Below, one piece after another: positions 8,064 through 16,036 of a stretch of DNA of 48,126 bases. The notes under the pieces were generated by a model. That model was not told the origin of the DNA and made no database searches. It was given only the letters and a program-made list of their open reading frames with translations. Source of the stretch: Candidatus Thermoplasmatota archaeon (GTDB lineage Archaea; Thermoplasmatota; SW-10-69-26; JACQPN01; JAJPHT01). Made by a program: the position numbers and the translations under genes. Location: positions 1 through 48,126 of the forward strand of contig DATLGO010000018.1 in NCBI GenBank assembly GCA_035540375.1, given 5' to 3'. The first letter of the stretch is position 1. Every line of letters begins with the position of its first letter.

Positions 8064-8768
8064 TCAGCTTTGCGACGAAGTGCCCGAATCGTACCCTTCG
8101 GCCCTCGGGATATCGGCCTGCGCCGTCTCCGTCGGGGCTTCGCCCTCGAAGGCGGCGAGCTTCTTGTTGCCGCGGCCGTCGTCGTCCGGCAGCTTGATGC
8201 CCATGCGATCGGCGAGGAAGCGCTTGATGCCCTCGCGGTCCGTCGACGGGATGCCGAAGTACTCGGGGAAGCGCGGCGTCGTGACGAGCAGGAAGCTGCG
8301 GTCGTGCACGCGCTTCGTCACGAGGCCGGCCTCCTTCAGGTCGTGGACGTGGTCGTAGGCCTTCGCGCCCACCATCTCCACGAGATCGCTCTGGAGGAGC
8401 GGCTGGTGGTACGCGATGAGCGCGAGCGTCTTCAGGACGCGGACGGGGATCTCCATCGGCGCGAGGCGCTCCGCCGTGGGCGCGTAGGTCGCCTTGAGCT
8501 GCATGGCCCACTTGTCGCCCGCGCGCGCGATCTCGAGGGCGGTCTCGCGCGCGTCGTATTCCTTCGCGAGCGCCTTGAGCGCGTCGCGCGCGACGCCCGA
8601 GGTGAGCCCCGTGTTCTGGGCGATCTCGTCGAGCCCGAGAGGCTTCCCCGCGGAGAAGAGCGCCGCTTCGACCACGCGCACGGGATCGAGGCCCTCGGCG
8701 ATCTTGCGGTGGCCACCGCGCGGCGCGGTCTCGGGGGCGGAACCTTCCTCGGTCGCGGGGGAGAGCAT
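8064..8768 (-). CDS. scpB: Segregation and condensation protein B
   Basis: ScpB is the tandem winged-helix kite subunit that binds ScpA and completes the Smc condensin ring. The core VVEAALFSAGKPLGLDEIA (first winged helix) is followed by 'LKATYAPTAERLAPMEIPVRVLKTLALIAYHQPLLQSDLVEMVG', the family's most conserved stretch, and 'HDLKEAGLVTKRVHDRSFLLVTTPRFPEYFGI'. Length 234 residues is usual, with an acidic disordered tail. It is the last gene of the smc-scpA-scpB operon; the ATG at 8768 is 8 bases after the scpA stop and is preceded by AGGTGATCC, a near-perfect match to the 16S rRNA anti-Shine-Dalgarno sequence, which fixes the start. Confidence 0.92.
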   Translation of the reverse strand: MLSPATEEGSAPETAPRGGHRKIAEGLDPVRVVEAALFSAGKPLGLDEIAQNTGLTSGVARDALKALAKEYDARETALEIARAGDKWAMQLKATYAPTAERLAPMEIPVRVLKTLALIAYHQPLLQSDLVEMVGAKAYDHVHDLKEAGLVTKRVHDRSFLLVTTPRFPEYFGIPSTDREGIKRFLADRMGIKLPDDDGRGNKKLAAFEGEAPTETAQADIPRAEGYDSGTSSQS

Positions 8769-8776
8769 CGGATCAC

Positions 8777-9688
8777 CTAGTTCTGGACGGGGCCCTGGTT
8801 CTCGGTCTTCGCGAGCTCGGCGTTCTGCACGTAGATGGGGCCGTACGGGAAGTCGTCCTGCCAGAGCTTCACGCGGTTCTGCCGCGCGAGGAACAGGACG
8901 GAGACGAAGGTCTTCACGAGCTCGTCGCGCGTGCGGCCCTGCAGGTCGGTGATCGGGATCGGGTGGCCGTTGCGCCCGAGGATGCGTTCCCACACCTCGG
9001 CGACGTCGCGCTCCTGGTCTTCCTTGTGTACGCGGCCCTGGACCGATCCGCCCGCCTTCTCCTTGCGCAGGGCGCGCGCGGCCTCGCGCTCGACCGCGAG
9101 CGTCGCGCGGAGCTCGGCCTCGCGGCGCGCGTCCTCGAGCGCCTCGACCAGCTCGAAGAGCGTCACCTTGCGGTCGCCGTGGTGGCGGATCTTCTCGTCG
9201 AGCGGCGCCTCGCCCTCGATGACGCCGTGCGTGAACATGTAATCGGCCTCCTCGCCGGTGGCCGCCTCGACGCCGAACCATTCGTCCACGGGCTCGGGTT
9301 CCGGAGGCGGCGGCGGGGGCTCGGCGCGGGCCTTGGCCTCCTCGCTCTGGAGCTTGAGGATCGTCCAGGCCATCACGAGGAGCCGGCCCGCGGTGATGAG
9401 GTCGATCTCGGGACGCTGGCGGACCTGCTCGAGGTAGAGCGCCGCGAAGCGCGCAAGGTCGATGTCCCAGGGGTCCAAGTGCTCGGCGAGGACCAGCTCG
9501 AAGGCGAGCGCGAGGCTGCGATCGAAGGGATCCTTGATCGTGATGTGCTCGCCTTCCTTCGATTCCTTGAGGAGCGCGAGATACTGGTTGATGCGCTCGC
9601 CGGCGTCGCTTTCGCTGAGGAGGCTCTTGTGGAAGAGGAGGTGGCGGACGACCTCGCTGTCGTCGAGGGTCGTCGCGACGACCGTCAT
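8777..9688 (-). CDS. scpA: Segregation and condensation protein A (kleisin)
   Basis: ScpA is the kleisin that bridges the two Smc heads. The N-terminal domain is recognisable in 'ITIKDPFDRSLALAFELVLAEHLDPWDIDLARF' and 'DLITAGRLLVMAWTILKLQSEE'. The middle contains a Pro/Glu linker (PPPPPPEPEP) and the C-terminal winged helix ends with 'TRDELVKTFVSVLFLARQNRVKLWQDDFPYGPIYV'. Length is 303 residues. The ATG at 9688 overlaps the smc stop codon (ATGA), a translational coupling that should keep Smc and kleisin in step. Confidence 0.92.
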   Translation of the reverse strand: MTVVATTLDDSEVVRHLLFHKSLLSESDAGERINQYLALLKESKEGEHITIKDPFDRSLALAFELVLAEHLDPWDIDLARFAALYLEQVRQRPEIDLITAGRLLVMAWTILKLQSEEAKARAEPPPPPPEPEPVDEWFGVEAATGEEADYMFTHGVIEGEAPLDEKIRHHGDRKVTLFELVEALEDARREAELRATLAVEREAARALRKEKAGGSVQGRVHKEDQERDVAEVWERILGRNGHPIPITDLQGRTRDELVKTFVSVLFLARQNRVKLWQDDFPYGPIYVQNAELAKTENQGPVQN

Positions 9689-12600
9689 TCCGCGCCTCCG
9701 CCCACGGTCGCCTGCGGCGCGGGCTCCTCGACGATCTCGCTGATGCGGACCTCGCCGACGATCTCGGAGAGGCCGCTTTCGACCATCGTGACGCCGTACA
9801 CGTGCTCGGCCTCCTTGAGGGTGACCTTGCGGAGCGAGACCACGATGTGCTGGGCGTGGTGCGAGTTCGCCTTCACCATGCGCGCGAGCAGCTCGGAGTT
9901 GATGCCGTCGAGGTTCTGGTCGACCTCGTCGAGATAGTAGAACGGCGACGGGCTGTACTCCTGGATCGCGAAGATGAACGCCATCGAGGTGAGCGACTTC
10001 TCGCCGCCCGAGAGCGCTTCGAGGCGCGTGACCTTCTTGCCCTTCGGCTGGGCGCGCATCGTGAGGCCGCCCTGGAAGGGGTCCTCGGGGAACTCGAGGA
10101 CGAGCTCCGCCTTGCCGCCGTCCGAGAGGCGCGCGTACACGTCTCCGAAGTTCTTGTTGATCTCGTCGAACACCCGGAAGAAGCCCTCTTTCTTGCGGGC
10201 CACGATCTCCTCGACGAGCCTCGAGAGCTTCTCGCGCTCGACGTTCAGGTGCTCCGTCTCGGAGACGAGTTCCGTCTTGCGCGCGGCCTGGCGGTCGTAC
10301 TCCTCGAGCGCGAGCATGTTCACGTTGCCGAGACGCTCGAGCTCGTTCTCGCCGCGGCGGACCGCGGCCTTGAGCTCGTCGGCGGACTCGGGGAATTCGA
10401 CGGGCGGCTGGACGGCCATCAGGGCGAGCTCCGCGCGCGCCTCGGCGAGGGCCTCCTCGACCGCGGGGATGCGGGTCTTCAGTTGGAGGACGAGGTCGAA
10501 GCGGGCCTGCGCCTTCTCGCGGAGCTTCTCCGCGCGCTGGGCAAGATCGGTCTTGCGCTGGTAGGCGCGATCGCGCTCCGCGTGGAGGCCGCGCATCTCC
10601 TCGTTCTGCTGGGCTTCCATCGAGAGGAGGACCGCGAGCTCCTCCTCGCCGGCCTTGATGGCCTCCTCGGCCTCGGCGAGCGCCTTCTCGTGCGTCTCGC
10701 GCGCGGCCGTCATGGACTCGAGGCGCGCGGCGATCTCGGCTTTGCGCTCCTCGACGAGCACGCTCTCGCGCGCCTTCGTCTCGGCGGAGGAGCGCGCGCC
10801 GCGCGCTTCGTCCTTGAGCGTCTCGACCTCGGTCTGGAGGCGCGTGAGCTCCGCGGCGAGGTCCTTGTCCGTCGCCTGGAGCAGGAGCTTGCCCTTCGCG
10901 CCGCGCTCGGCCTCGATCTCGCCGAGGCGCGCGGTGAGCGTCGCAACGGAGTCCGCGAGCGCGGCGACCTCGGCCTCCGCGGCCGCAAGCTCGACGCGCT
11001 TCGCGTCCGCGTCGGCGACGAGGCCCGCGAGCTTCTCCTCGAAGGTCTTCCGCTTCTTCTCGAGCTCCGCGAGACGCGCGGTCTTCTCGGCCGTCGCGTG
11101 GCCCGCGTCGCGCAGCGTCTTCTCGAGCGACTCGATCTCGACGCGCAGGTCGGCGAGCTCCTGCGAGAGCGTCTCCTGGTGGGAGAGGGCGGCGCGGAGC
11201 TTCGAGGCGATCTTCTCGACGTCCTCGCGCGCGACGGCGCCGAACTTGAGCTTCGCGTCGCGGTCGCCGTCGTGGCCGCCCGTCATCGCGCCCGCGGCGT
11301 CGATGACCTCGCCCTCGAGCGTGACGAGGCGTACGCCGCCCATGAGGCGCCGAGCGGCGTCCATCCCGTTCACGATGACCGTGTCGCGGAAGACGTACCA
11401 GAACGCGGGGCGGTACTTGTCGTCGAACGAGATGAGGTCGATCGCGAAGCCCTCGGCCGAGGGGTCGCGGACCGCCATGAGCGGCTTGCCGGCCGGGCGG
11501 CCGGGCACCATCTTGCTCAGGGGGAGGAACGTGGCGCGGCCGAGGCGGTTGCGCTTCAGGAACTCGATCGCCTCCGCGGCGTCCGCGTCCGTCTCGGTCA
11601 CGATGGCCTGCATGCGCCCGCCCGCCGCGACCTCCATGGCGCGGGCGTGCTTCTTCTGCACGTCGGCGAGCTCCGCGACCGTGCCGCAGATGCCCTTGAG
11701 CTTGCCCTGGTCGCGCGCGGTCATGACCGCGTCGACGGCGCGCGTGTAGCCGCGCGAGACGGCCTCGGAGGCGTCCGCTTCGGCCTTGAGGCGCGAGTAG
11801 TCGTTCTGGAGCGACCGGATCGCGGGCTCGAGCTCGCGAAGCTCCTTGGAGACGTCGCTTTCGCGGCGCTTCTTCTCGAAGAGCGCCTTGCGGCGACCCT
11901 CGACGTCGCCCGTGGAGCCGTCCGTCTCCTTGCGGATCTCCTTCGCTTCCCACTCGATGTCGCGGATCTCGAACTCCGCGGTGCCCTTCGCCTCCTCGGC
12001 CTCGGCGAGGGCGGACTTGAGCCGGTCAACGCGGTCGACGGCGCGCTCGCGCGCGAGCGTCGCCTCGTGCAGCTCGGTGGACTTGGATTCGTGCTCGGCC
12101 CGCATCTTCGCGAGCTCGCGCTCGAGCTCCGCGGCGCGGCCCTGGCCCGAGGAGAGCGTCTCGCGGAGGGCCTTGAGGCCCGCATCCGCCGTCGCGAGCT
12201 TCGACTCCGCCTCGGAGGCCTTGGCCTCGAGCGCGGACTTCTCCTTGAGGAGCTTCGCGAGCTCCTTCTCGACGCGCTTGAAGTCGCCCTCGACGCCCGC
12301 GCGGTCCTTCTTGAGGTCGTCCATCTCCTGGCGCGCGTAGTTCGCGCGCTCCGTCGCGCGGACCGTGCGGGCGCGCAGATCCTCGATCTTCGCGCGGAGC
12401 GCCTGCGCCTCGGGGCCGCCGCGGTCGGCGATGCGGCGCTCGATCGCCGCGAGCGCCTCCTCGGCCTCGCGGATCTCGTCCTTCACGCCTTCGAGCGTCG
12501 TCTCGAGCTCCACGCGCTCGCGCTCGTGGCTCGCGAGGTCGCTCCCGAGCCGCGCGAGGTCCGCGACGAGCGCCTCCTCGCGGCGCTTGCCGAGCTTCGC

Positions 12601-13296
12601 CTTCGCGAGGTCGAGCGCCTCCTTCACGGTCTTGTACTTGAGCGCGGCGTCGCGCTCGCGCTCGAGCGTCGCGAGCTGGCGCTCGATCTCGTCGAGGATG
12701 ATGCGGATGCGGTCGAGGTTCTGCTCGACCTCGCCCTTCTGCGCGTTCGCCTTCGCGATGTCCTCGTCGAACGCGGTGATGCCCGCGATGTCGTCGAGGA
12801 TGCGGCGGCGGTCGAGCGGGGTCATCTCGACGATGCGCAGCACGTCGCCCTGGCGCACGATGTTGTAGCCGTCCGCGCTGATGCGCGAATGGGCGAGCAG
12901 CGTGTCGAACTCCGTGAGCGACGAGGGCTTGCCGTTCACGTAGAAGTAGGAGTAGTAGTTCTCGGGGTTGTTCTTCGAGAGCCGGATGAGGCGCGTGAGC
13001 GTCACCTCGTCCTCTTCGACGGGGATCACGCGGTCCGCGTTGTCGAAGACGAGCGACACGCGGCACATGTCGGCGGGCTTGCGCTCCTTGCCGCCGTTGA
13101 AGATGAGGTCCGTGAGCTTGCCCGCGCGGATCGCCTTGTTCGACTTCGGGCCGAGGACGAAGAGGATCGCGTCGCCGATGTTGCTTTTGCCCGAGCCGTT
13201 CGGCCCCGTGATGGCGGTGAACCCGTCGAGGAACGGGATCGTGAGCCGCCGACCGAAGCTCTTGAAGTTCTCGAGCTCGACGCGCTTCAGGTGCAA
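9685..13296 (-). CDS. smc: Chromosome segregation ATPase Smc
   Basis: This 1203-residue protein is a full-length Smc, the ATPase of condensin, which loops and compacts the chromosome. It has the N-terminal head with Walker A GPNGSGKSN (residues 31-39), a first coiled coil, a hinge near residues 520-680 ('GICGTVAELADVQKKHARAMEVAAGGRMQ' through 'LVTLEGEVIDAAGAMTGG'), a second coiled coil, and the C-terminal head with signature LSGGEKSLTSMAFIFAIQ and Walker B FYYLDEVDQNLD. The start is TTG at 13296, with GAGGTGA seven bases upstream; no better start is present. It leads the operon with scpA and scpB. Confidence 0.95.
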   Translation of the reverse strand: MHLKRVELENFKSFGRRLTIPFLDGFTAITGPNGSGKSNIGDAILFVLGPKSNKAIRAGKLTDLIFNGGKERKPADMCRVSLVFDNADRVIPVEEDEVTLTRLIRLSKNNPENYYSYFYVNGKPSSLTEFDTLLAHSRISADGYNIVRQGDVLRIVEMTPLDRRRILDDIAGITAFDEDIAKANAQKGEVEQNLDRIRIILDEIERQLATLERERDAALKYKTVKEALDLAKAKLGKRREEALVADLARLGSDLASHERERVELETTLEGVKDEIREAEEALAAIERRIADRGGPEAQALRAKIEDLRARTVRATERANYARQEMDDLKKDRAGVEGDFKRVEKELAKLLKEKSALEAKASEAESKLATADAGLKALRETLSSGQGRAAELERELAKMRAEHESKSTELHEATLARERAVDRVDRLKSALAEAEEAKGTAEFEIRDIEWEAKEIRKETDGSTGDVEGRRKALFEKKRRESDVSKELRELEPAIRSLQNDYSRLKAEADASEAVSRGYTRAVDAVMTARDQGKLKGICGTVAELADVQKKHARAMEVAAGGRMQAIVTETDADAAEAIEFLKRNRLGRATFLPLSKMVPGRPAGKPLMAVRDPSAEGFAIDLISFDDKYRPAFWYVFRDTVIVNGMDAARRLMGGVRLVTLEGEVIDAAGAMTGGHDGDRDAKLKFGAVAREDVEKIASKLRAALSHQETLSQELADLRVEIESLEKTLRDAGHATAEKTARLAELEKKRKTFEEKLAGLVADADAKRVELAAAEAEVAALADSVATLTARLGEIEAERGAKGKLLLQATDKDLAAELTRLQTEVETLKDEARGARSSAETKARESVLVEERKAEIAARLESMTAARETHEKALAEAEEAIKAGEEELAVLLSMEAQQNEEMRGLHAERDRAYQRKTDLAQRAEKLREKAQARFDLVLQLKTRIPAVEEALAEARAELALMAVQPPVEFPESADELKAAVRRGENELERLGNVNMLALEEYDRQAARKTELVSETEHLNVEREKLSRLVEEIVARKKEGFFRVFDEINKNFGDVYARLSDGGKAELVLEFPEDPFQGGLTMRAQPKGKKVTRLEALSGGEKSLTSMAFIFAIQEYSPSPFYYLDEVDQNLDGINSELLARMVKANSHHAQHIVVSLRKVTLKEAEHVYGVTMVESGLSEIVGEVRISEIVEEPAPQATVGGGAE

Positions 13297-13588
13297 GGCT
13301 TCACCTCAACGGGCGCGGCTCGCGGAGTGGCTTCTCCGACCACCCCAGGTGCAGCGTCCCATCCCGGGATGCGAAACGTTCCCTCGCTTTATGTACGTTT
13401 CCCAGGAAATTTCGAGGCCGTTTCCGGTGGAACCTCGCAAAATGCTGGAAACCAGCCCTGCGCGTGCGGCTTCGCGTGGAGCAGGCGTTTCGGGTGGAAC
13501 CTGCTGCGGGACCTCGCCCGGCCCTCCCGGTTCCCGAGGCCGGACGGGTCCAAGCTTCATGTCCGGGGCCCGACCATCCGATCCGTCC
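13297..13588. promoter_or_regulatory. Intergenic region between smc and the VOC gene, with short repeats
   Basis: The region has no credible gene. It holds an A/T-rich GCTTTATGT at 13386-13394, an inverted TTTCCCAGGAAA at 13399-13408, and two copies of GTTTCSGGTGGAACCT at 13420-13435 and 13487-13502 (one mismatch, 67 bases apart). The second copy lies inside an inverted GCAGG/CCTGC. These could be operators for smc or the divergent gene. Confidence 0.4.
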
Positions 13589-14404
13589 ATGGCCGCTCGC
13601 GACGCTCCTCCTTCCGGCCTCCGGGTCGCGGCGGCCGACCTCCTGGTGCGCGACCTCGACCGCGTCGCGGCGTTCTACCGCGACGTCCTCGGGTTCCGCC
13701 TGCACCGCCGCGCGGGCGACGTCGTCGAGCTCGGCGCGCGCGAGGTCCTCCTGCGCCTGCGGTCGGCGCCCGATGCCCGCCCGCGGGCGCGCGGCCAGGC
13801 GGGCCTCTTCCACGTCGCCTACCTCCTCCCCGGGCGGGCGGATCTCGGACGCGTCCTGGCCGCCCTCCTCCCCCGGGGCCTTCTGCACGGCGCGAGCGAC
13901 CACCGCGTGAGCGAGGCCCTCTACCTCGCCGACCCGGAGGGCAACGGGATCGAACTCTACCGCGACCGCCCCCGGGAGGCGTGGCCGCGCGGCGCGGAGG
14001 GCGCGATCGCGATGGCGACGGACCCGCTGGACGTCGACGCGGTCCTCGCGGCCGGCGACGGGGCGTGGACGGGCCTCCCGGACGCGGCGACGATCGGCCA
14101 CATCCACCTGAACGTGAACGACGTGCCCGCGGCGGAGCGGTTCTGGCGCGAGGCCGTCGGGCTCGACCTCATGGCGCGCTACGGCGCCGACGCGAGCTTC
14201 CTCGCCGCCGACGGCTACCATCACCATCTCGGCCTCAACGCCTGGGGCACGCGCGGCGGGCCGCCCGCGAATCCCGGCACGCTCGGCCTCGCGCGCTTCG
14301 ACCTTGCGCTCCCGGGGGCGGCGCGCGACGCGCTTGTCGTGCGGCTCGGCGGCGACGCGGCGGAGGACCCGTCCGGGAACCGGTTCCGGGTCGTGCCAGG
14401 ATGA
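13589..14404 (+). CDS. Two-domain VOC dioxygenase, catechol 2,3-dioxygenase-like (CatE type)
   Basis: The 271-residue protein has two vicinal-oxygen-chelate modules. The first begins 'VAAADLLVRDLDRVAAFYRDVLGF' and ends 'YLADPEGNGIELYRDRP'; the second begins 'IGHIHLNVNDVPAAERFWREAVGLDL' and contains YHHHLGLNAWG, the signature of CatE-type extradiol dioxygenases. The metal ligands expected from the family (His of GHIHL, His of HHLGLN and a C-terminal Glu) are plausible, though the last Glu is less clear. The reaction is either ring cleavage of a catechol or an unrelated VOC chemistry; substrate unknown. ATG at 13589 is used; an ATG at 13559 in the same frame is possible. It is divergent from smc. 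Confidence 0.8.
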   Translation: MAARDAPPSGLRVAAADLLVRDLDRVAAFYRDVLGFRLHRRAGDVVELGAREVLLRLRSAPDARPRARGQAGLFHVAYLLPGRADLGRVLAALLPRGLLHGASDHRVSEALYLADPEGNGIELYRDRPREAWPRGAEGAIAMATDPLDVDAVLAAGDGAWTGLPDAATIGHIHLNVNDVPAAERFWREAVGLDLMARYGADASFLAADGYHHHLGLNAWGTRGGPPANPGTLGLARFDLALPGAARDALVVRLGGDAAEDPSGNRFRVVPG

Positions 14405-14417
14405 TTCCGTCGCGGGT

Positions 14418-15128
14418 CTACGAGAGCGGCTCGCGCTCGCCAGGAAGCGCGCGCCCCGCAAGGGCCTCCTCCGCCACCCGCGGGAACCCGCGCTCGCGGG
14501 CCTTCGCGCGCACGTAGTCGAGGTCGATCTCCTCCTTCATCGCGGCCGCGACCGCGAGCGCGCGCTCCCAGTCGCGCGCGTCGCGCAGATCCCACCCGCT
14601 TTCCGCGTACGCGAGGAGCGTGTCCTCGGGCCCGCGCAGGATCACGGTCTGCGTCGCCGCGAGGGGCGCCCGCATGGCGACGTCGACGCGGAACACGCGC
14701 TCCGCGCGCGGGTCGAGGCTCAGCGCCTCGCCCACGATCTCAGCCGCGTACCCGAGGCCGGGAAACGTGAGGCCGCGGCTGAGCATCGTGCGCCCGTCCG
14801 CGTCCTCGCCGAGGCGTTCGATGCCCGCGTCGAGTTCGCGCGCAAGGCGTTCCTGGAGCGCGCGCACCGTGCCCGACGACGCGCTCACCGCGAACGCGAC
14901 GACGTCCACGTCGGCGCTCGCGCGCCACCGCGCGGGATACGCGGCGCTCGTGCCGGCGGCGCCCGCGGCGTAGAAGTCGACCGCCGTTCCGCCCGTCACG
15001 ATCGCGAGGAGTCCGAGGCGGTCCGCGACGCGCTGGATCGCGGCGGCGAGGAGGAGCCGCGCTTCGAGGTCGTCGCGGCTCGCTTTCGCGCGCTCAAGGA
15101 ACGCGCGGGCCACGTCGTCGGGCGGCAA
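14418..15128 (-). CDS. Nucleotidyltransferase-fold protein, probable toxin of a toxin-antitoxin-like pair
   Basis: The 236-residue protein carries a polymerase-beta-type nucleotidyltransferase core: GGTAVDFYAAG (Gly46-Gly47) and, 25 residues on, SADVDVV with Asp73 and Asp75 as the metal-binding pair, as in DUF6036/MNT-type proteins. Similar enzymes act as toxins that modify tRNA or as AMPylators neutralising a partner; which applies is unknown. The start is TTG at 15128: GGGAGGTGT lies about 8 bases upstream. It overlaps the upstream ORF by 35 bases, so the two are one transcript. It sits beside a scrambled tRNA-Phe locus, a common place for acquired modules. Confidence 0.65.
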   Translation of the reverse strand: MPPDDVARAFLERAKASRDDLEARLLLAAAIQRVADRLGLLAIVTGGTAVDFYAAGAAGTSAAYPARWRASADVDVVAFAVSASSGTVRALQERLARELDAGIERLGEDADGRTMLSRGLTFPGLGYAAEIVGEALSLDPRAERVFRVDVAMRAPLAATQTVILRGPEDTLLAYAESGWDLRDARDWERALAVAAAMKEEIDLDYVRAKARERGFPRVAEEALAGRALPGEREPLS

Positions 15129-15483
15129 TCGTCACACCTCCCGGCGCGGCGTCGTCGAGGTCGACGTTCCACGTGACCCGCCGCGGCCCGTCCTGCGTCA
15201 CTTTGCCGCGCGCTGTCCACGCGGCCCACCGCTCGCGCGCGGCGGCCGCGACGAGCCGCTGCTTCGACGCGGTGCGTCGAAGGGGGGCCCCGGTCCTCTC
15301 GAGACGCGTCCGGGCCGCCTCGCGGCGCGCTTCGAACCGCGCACGCAGCGCTTCGGGCGGCACCGCCTCGAGGAGCGCGCGCAGGAGGTCGTCGTAGGCG
15401 ACGCCGCGGAGCTTGGCTTCGTCCAACCGCGCTTTCGTCGAGCGGGCGAGCGAGACTGCAGTGTTGGCCGGCGACGAGGGCAT
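15094..15483 (-). CDS. Ribbon-helix-helix-like partner of the nucleotidyltransferase (candidate antitoxin)
   Basis: The 129-residue protein starts with 'NTAVSLARSTKARLDEAKLRGVAYDDLLRALLE', the layout of short DNA-binding antitoxins (strand, helix, helix), followed by an Arg/Ala-rich helix. The basic C-terminus (from about residue 60) has no family match. It is the first gene of the two-gene unit, starts at an ATG with a strong TATA box (TTTATATAA) 25 bases upstream, and overlaps the nucleotidyltransferase by 35 bases. Antitoxin-first order fits autoregulation, but toxicity and neutralisation are inferred, not shown. Confidence 0.55.
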   Translation of the reverse strand: MPSSPANTAVSLARSTKARLDEAKLRGVAYDDLLRALLEAVPPEALRARFEARREAARTRLERTGAPLRRTASKQRLVAAAARERWAAWTARGKVTQDGPRRVTWNVDLDDAAPGGVTIAARRRGPRVP

Positions 15484-15502
15484 GGCTCTATTTGATACTT
15501 AA

Positions 15503-15512
15503 GTTATATAAA
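15503..15512 (-). promoter_or_regulatory. Strong TATA box of the toxin-antitoxin-like unit
   Basis: Minus-strand TTTATATAAC within an unusually A/T-rich 35-base stretch; centred 25 bases upstream of the ATG at 15483, so the mRNA is probably leaderless. Confidence 0.7.
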
Positions 15513-15543
15513 TAGTGTTCGCTGCATCGATTCGTTCGGGTTT

Positions 15544-15674
15544 CGATCTTCAGTCATGCCTGGTAGCATGCGTTGGCGTGGGGCGAGCCGGGCTCGAACC
15601 GGCGAGACAGCGAGCGTGAGCGAGCGGCGAGGACGAATCCGCTGATTCGTCCGAGTCATGATCTTCAGTCATGC
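15544..15674 (-). repeat. Broken tRNA-Phe 3' copy with variable-loop insert, plus an extra anticodon-arm fragment
   Basis: Reading on the minus strand, 15674-15656 repeats the tRNA-Phe anticodon arm, then a 50-base insert (15655-15606) containing a 9-bp hairpin, GGACGAATC/GATTCGTCC, then an intact T arm and acceptor 3' strand (15605-15579). A further anticodon-arm copy lies at 15560-15544. The 61-base blocks 15545-15605 and 15660-15720 agree at all but three positions. There is no 5' half, so this is not a functional tRNA gene. Confidence 0.7.
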
Positions 15675-15693
15675 CTGGCGGCATGCGTTGGAG

Positions 15694-15767
15694 TGGGGCG
15701 AGCCGGGCTCGAACCGGCGACCTCATGATCTTCAGTCATGCGATCTCCCAAACTGATCTACCGCCCC
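15694..15767 (-). tRNA. tRNA-Phe (GAA)
   Basis: This 74-base gene folds as a complete tRNA. The acceptor GGGGCGG pairs with TCGCCCC (one G-T pair), the D arm is GATC/GATC, and the anticodon arm is CATGA-CTGAAGA-TCATG with anticodon GAA. The T arm is GCCGG-TTCGAGC-CCGGC, and the discriminator is A; CCA is not encoded. Its 5' half and flank are exactly repeated 172 bases upstream in a broken copy. Confidence 0.93.
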
Positions 15768-15792
15768 AGTTGGGTGTGTTGGCGTATGCTTT

Positions 15793-15812
15793 GGGAAGGC
15801 GTGAACCTTCCC
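15793..15812 (-). terminator. Hairpin between the broken and the intact tRNA-Phe copies
   Basis: GGGAAGG and CCTTCCC (7 bp, 6-base loop) form a stem between the two copies. It could end transcription of the upstream copy or mark a processing site; no T-run follows on the minus strand. Confidence 0.35.
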
Positions 15813-15822
15813 GATTCGCGCG

Positions 15823-15939
15823 TGCCGGGCTCGAACCGGCGACCCCGCGAGCCGCAGCGAGCGGCGAGCACGAATCCCTCAGGATTCGTGGGAGTCATGA
15901 TCTTCAGTCATGCGATCTCCCAAACTGATCTACCGCCCC
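15823..15939 (-). pseudogene. Degenerate tRNA-Phe copy with a hairpin insert in the variable loop
   Basis: The 5' acceptor strand, D arm and anticodon arm (15939-15895) are identical to the intact tRNA-Phe, including 10 bases of upstream flank. After the anticodon stem comes an insert of about 50 bases with two hairpins, CACGAATCC/GGATTCGTG and GCCGC/GCGGC, then the T arm (15840-15824). The 3' acceptor strand is replaced by ACGCGCG, which pairs poorly, so the copy is unlikely to give a working tRNA even if the insert were spliced. Confidence 0.75.
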
Positions 15940-16036
15940 AGTTGGGTGTCCGCTTGCGGATGCCCGCGCCCGTCAAAAAGCGAGCACGTTCGCCTCCGGA
16001 AAACCCGGCGGCGTACCCCCTCAAGCTGCCGCCGGT

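Noticed and set aside
13391-13588. N-terminal extension of the VOC protein or a small ORF from ATG 13391
   Set aside because: The sequence is low-complexity and lies across the repeat/promoter region; the VOC fold starts after 13589.
15823-15939. Functional intron-containing tRNA-Phe
   Set aside because: The 3' acceptor strand does not pair with the 5' strand, and an insert in the variable loop is not the canonical 37/38 intron site; left as a degenerate copy.
15544-15949. CRISPR array
   Set aside because: Repeats are tRNA parts of unequal length and spacing; no constant repeat with unique spacers and no cas genes.
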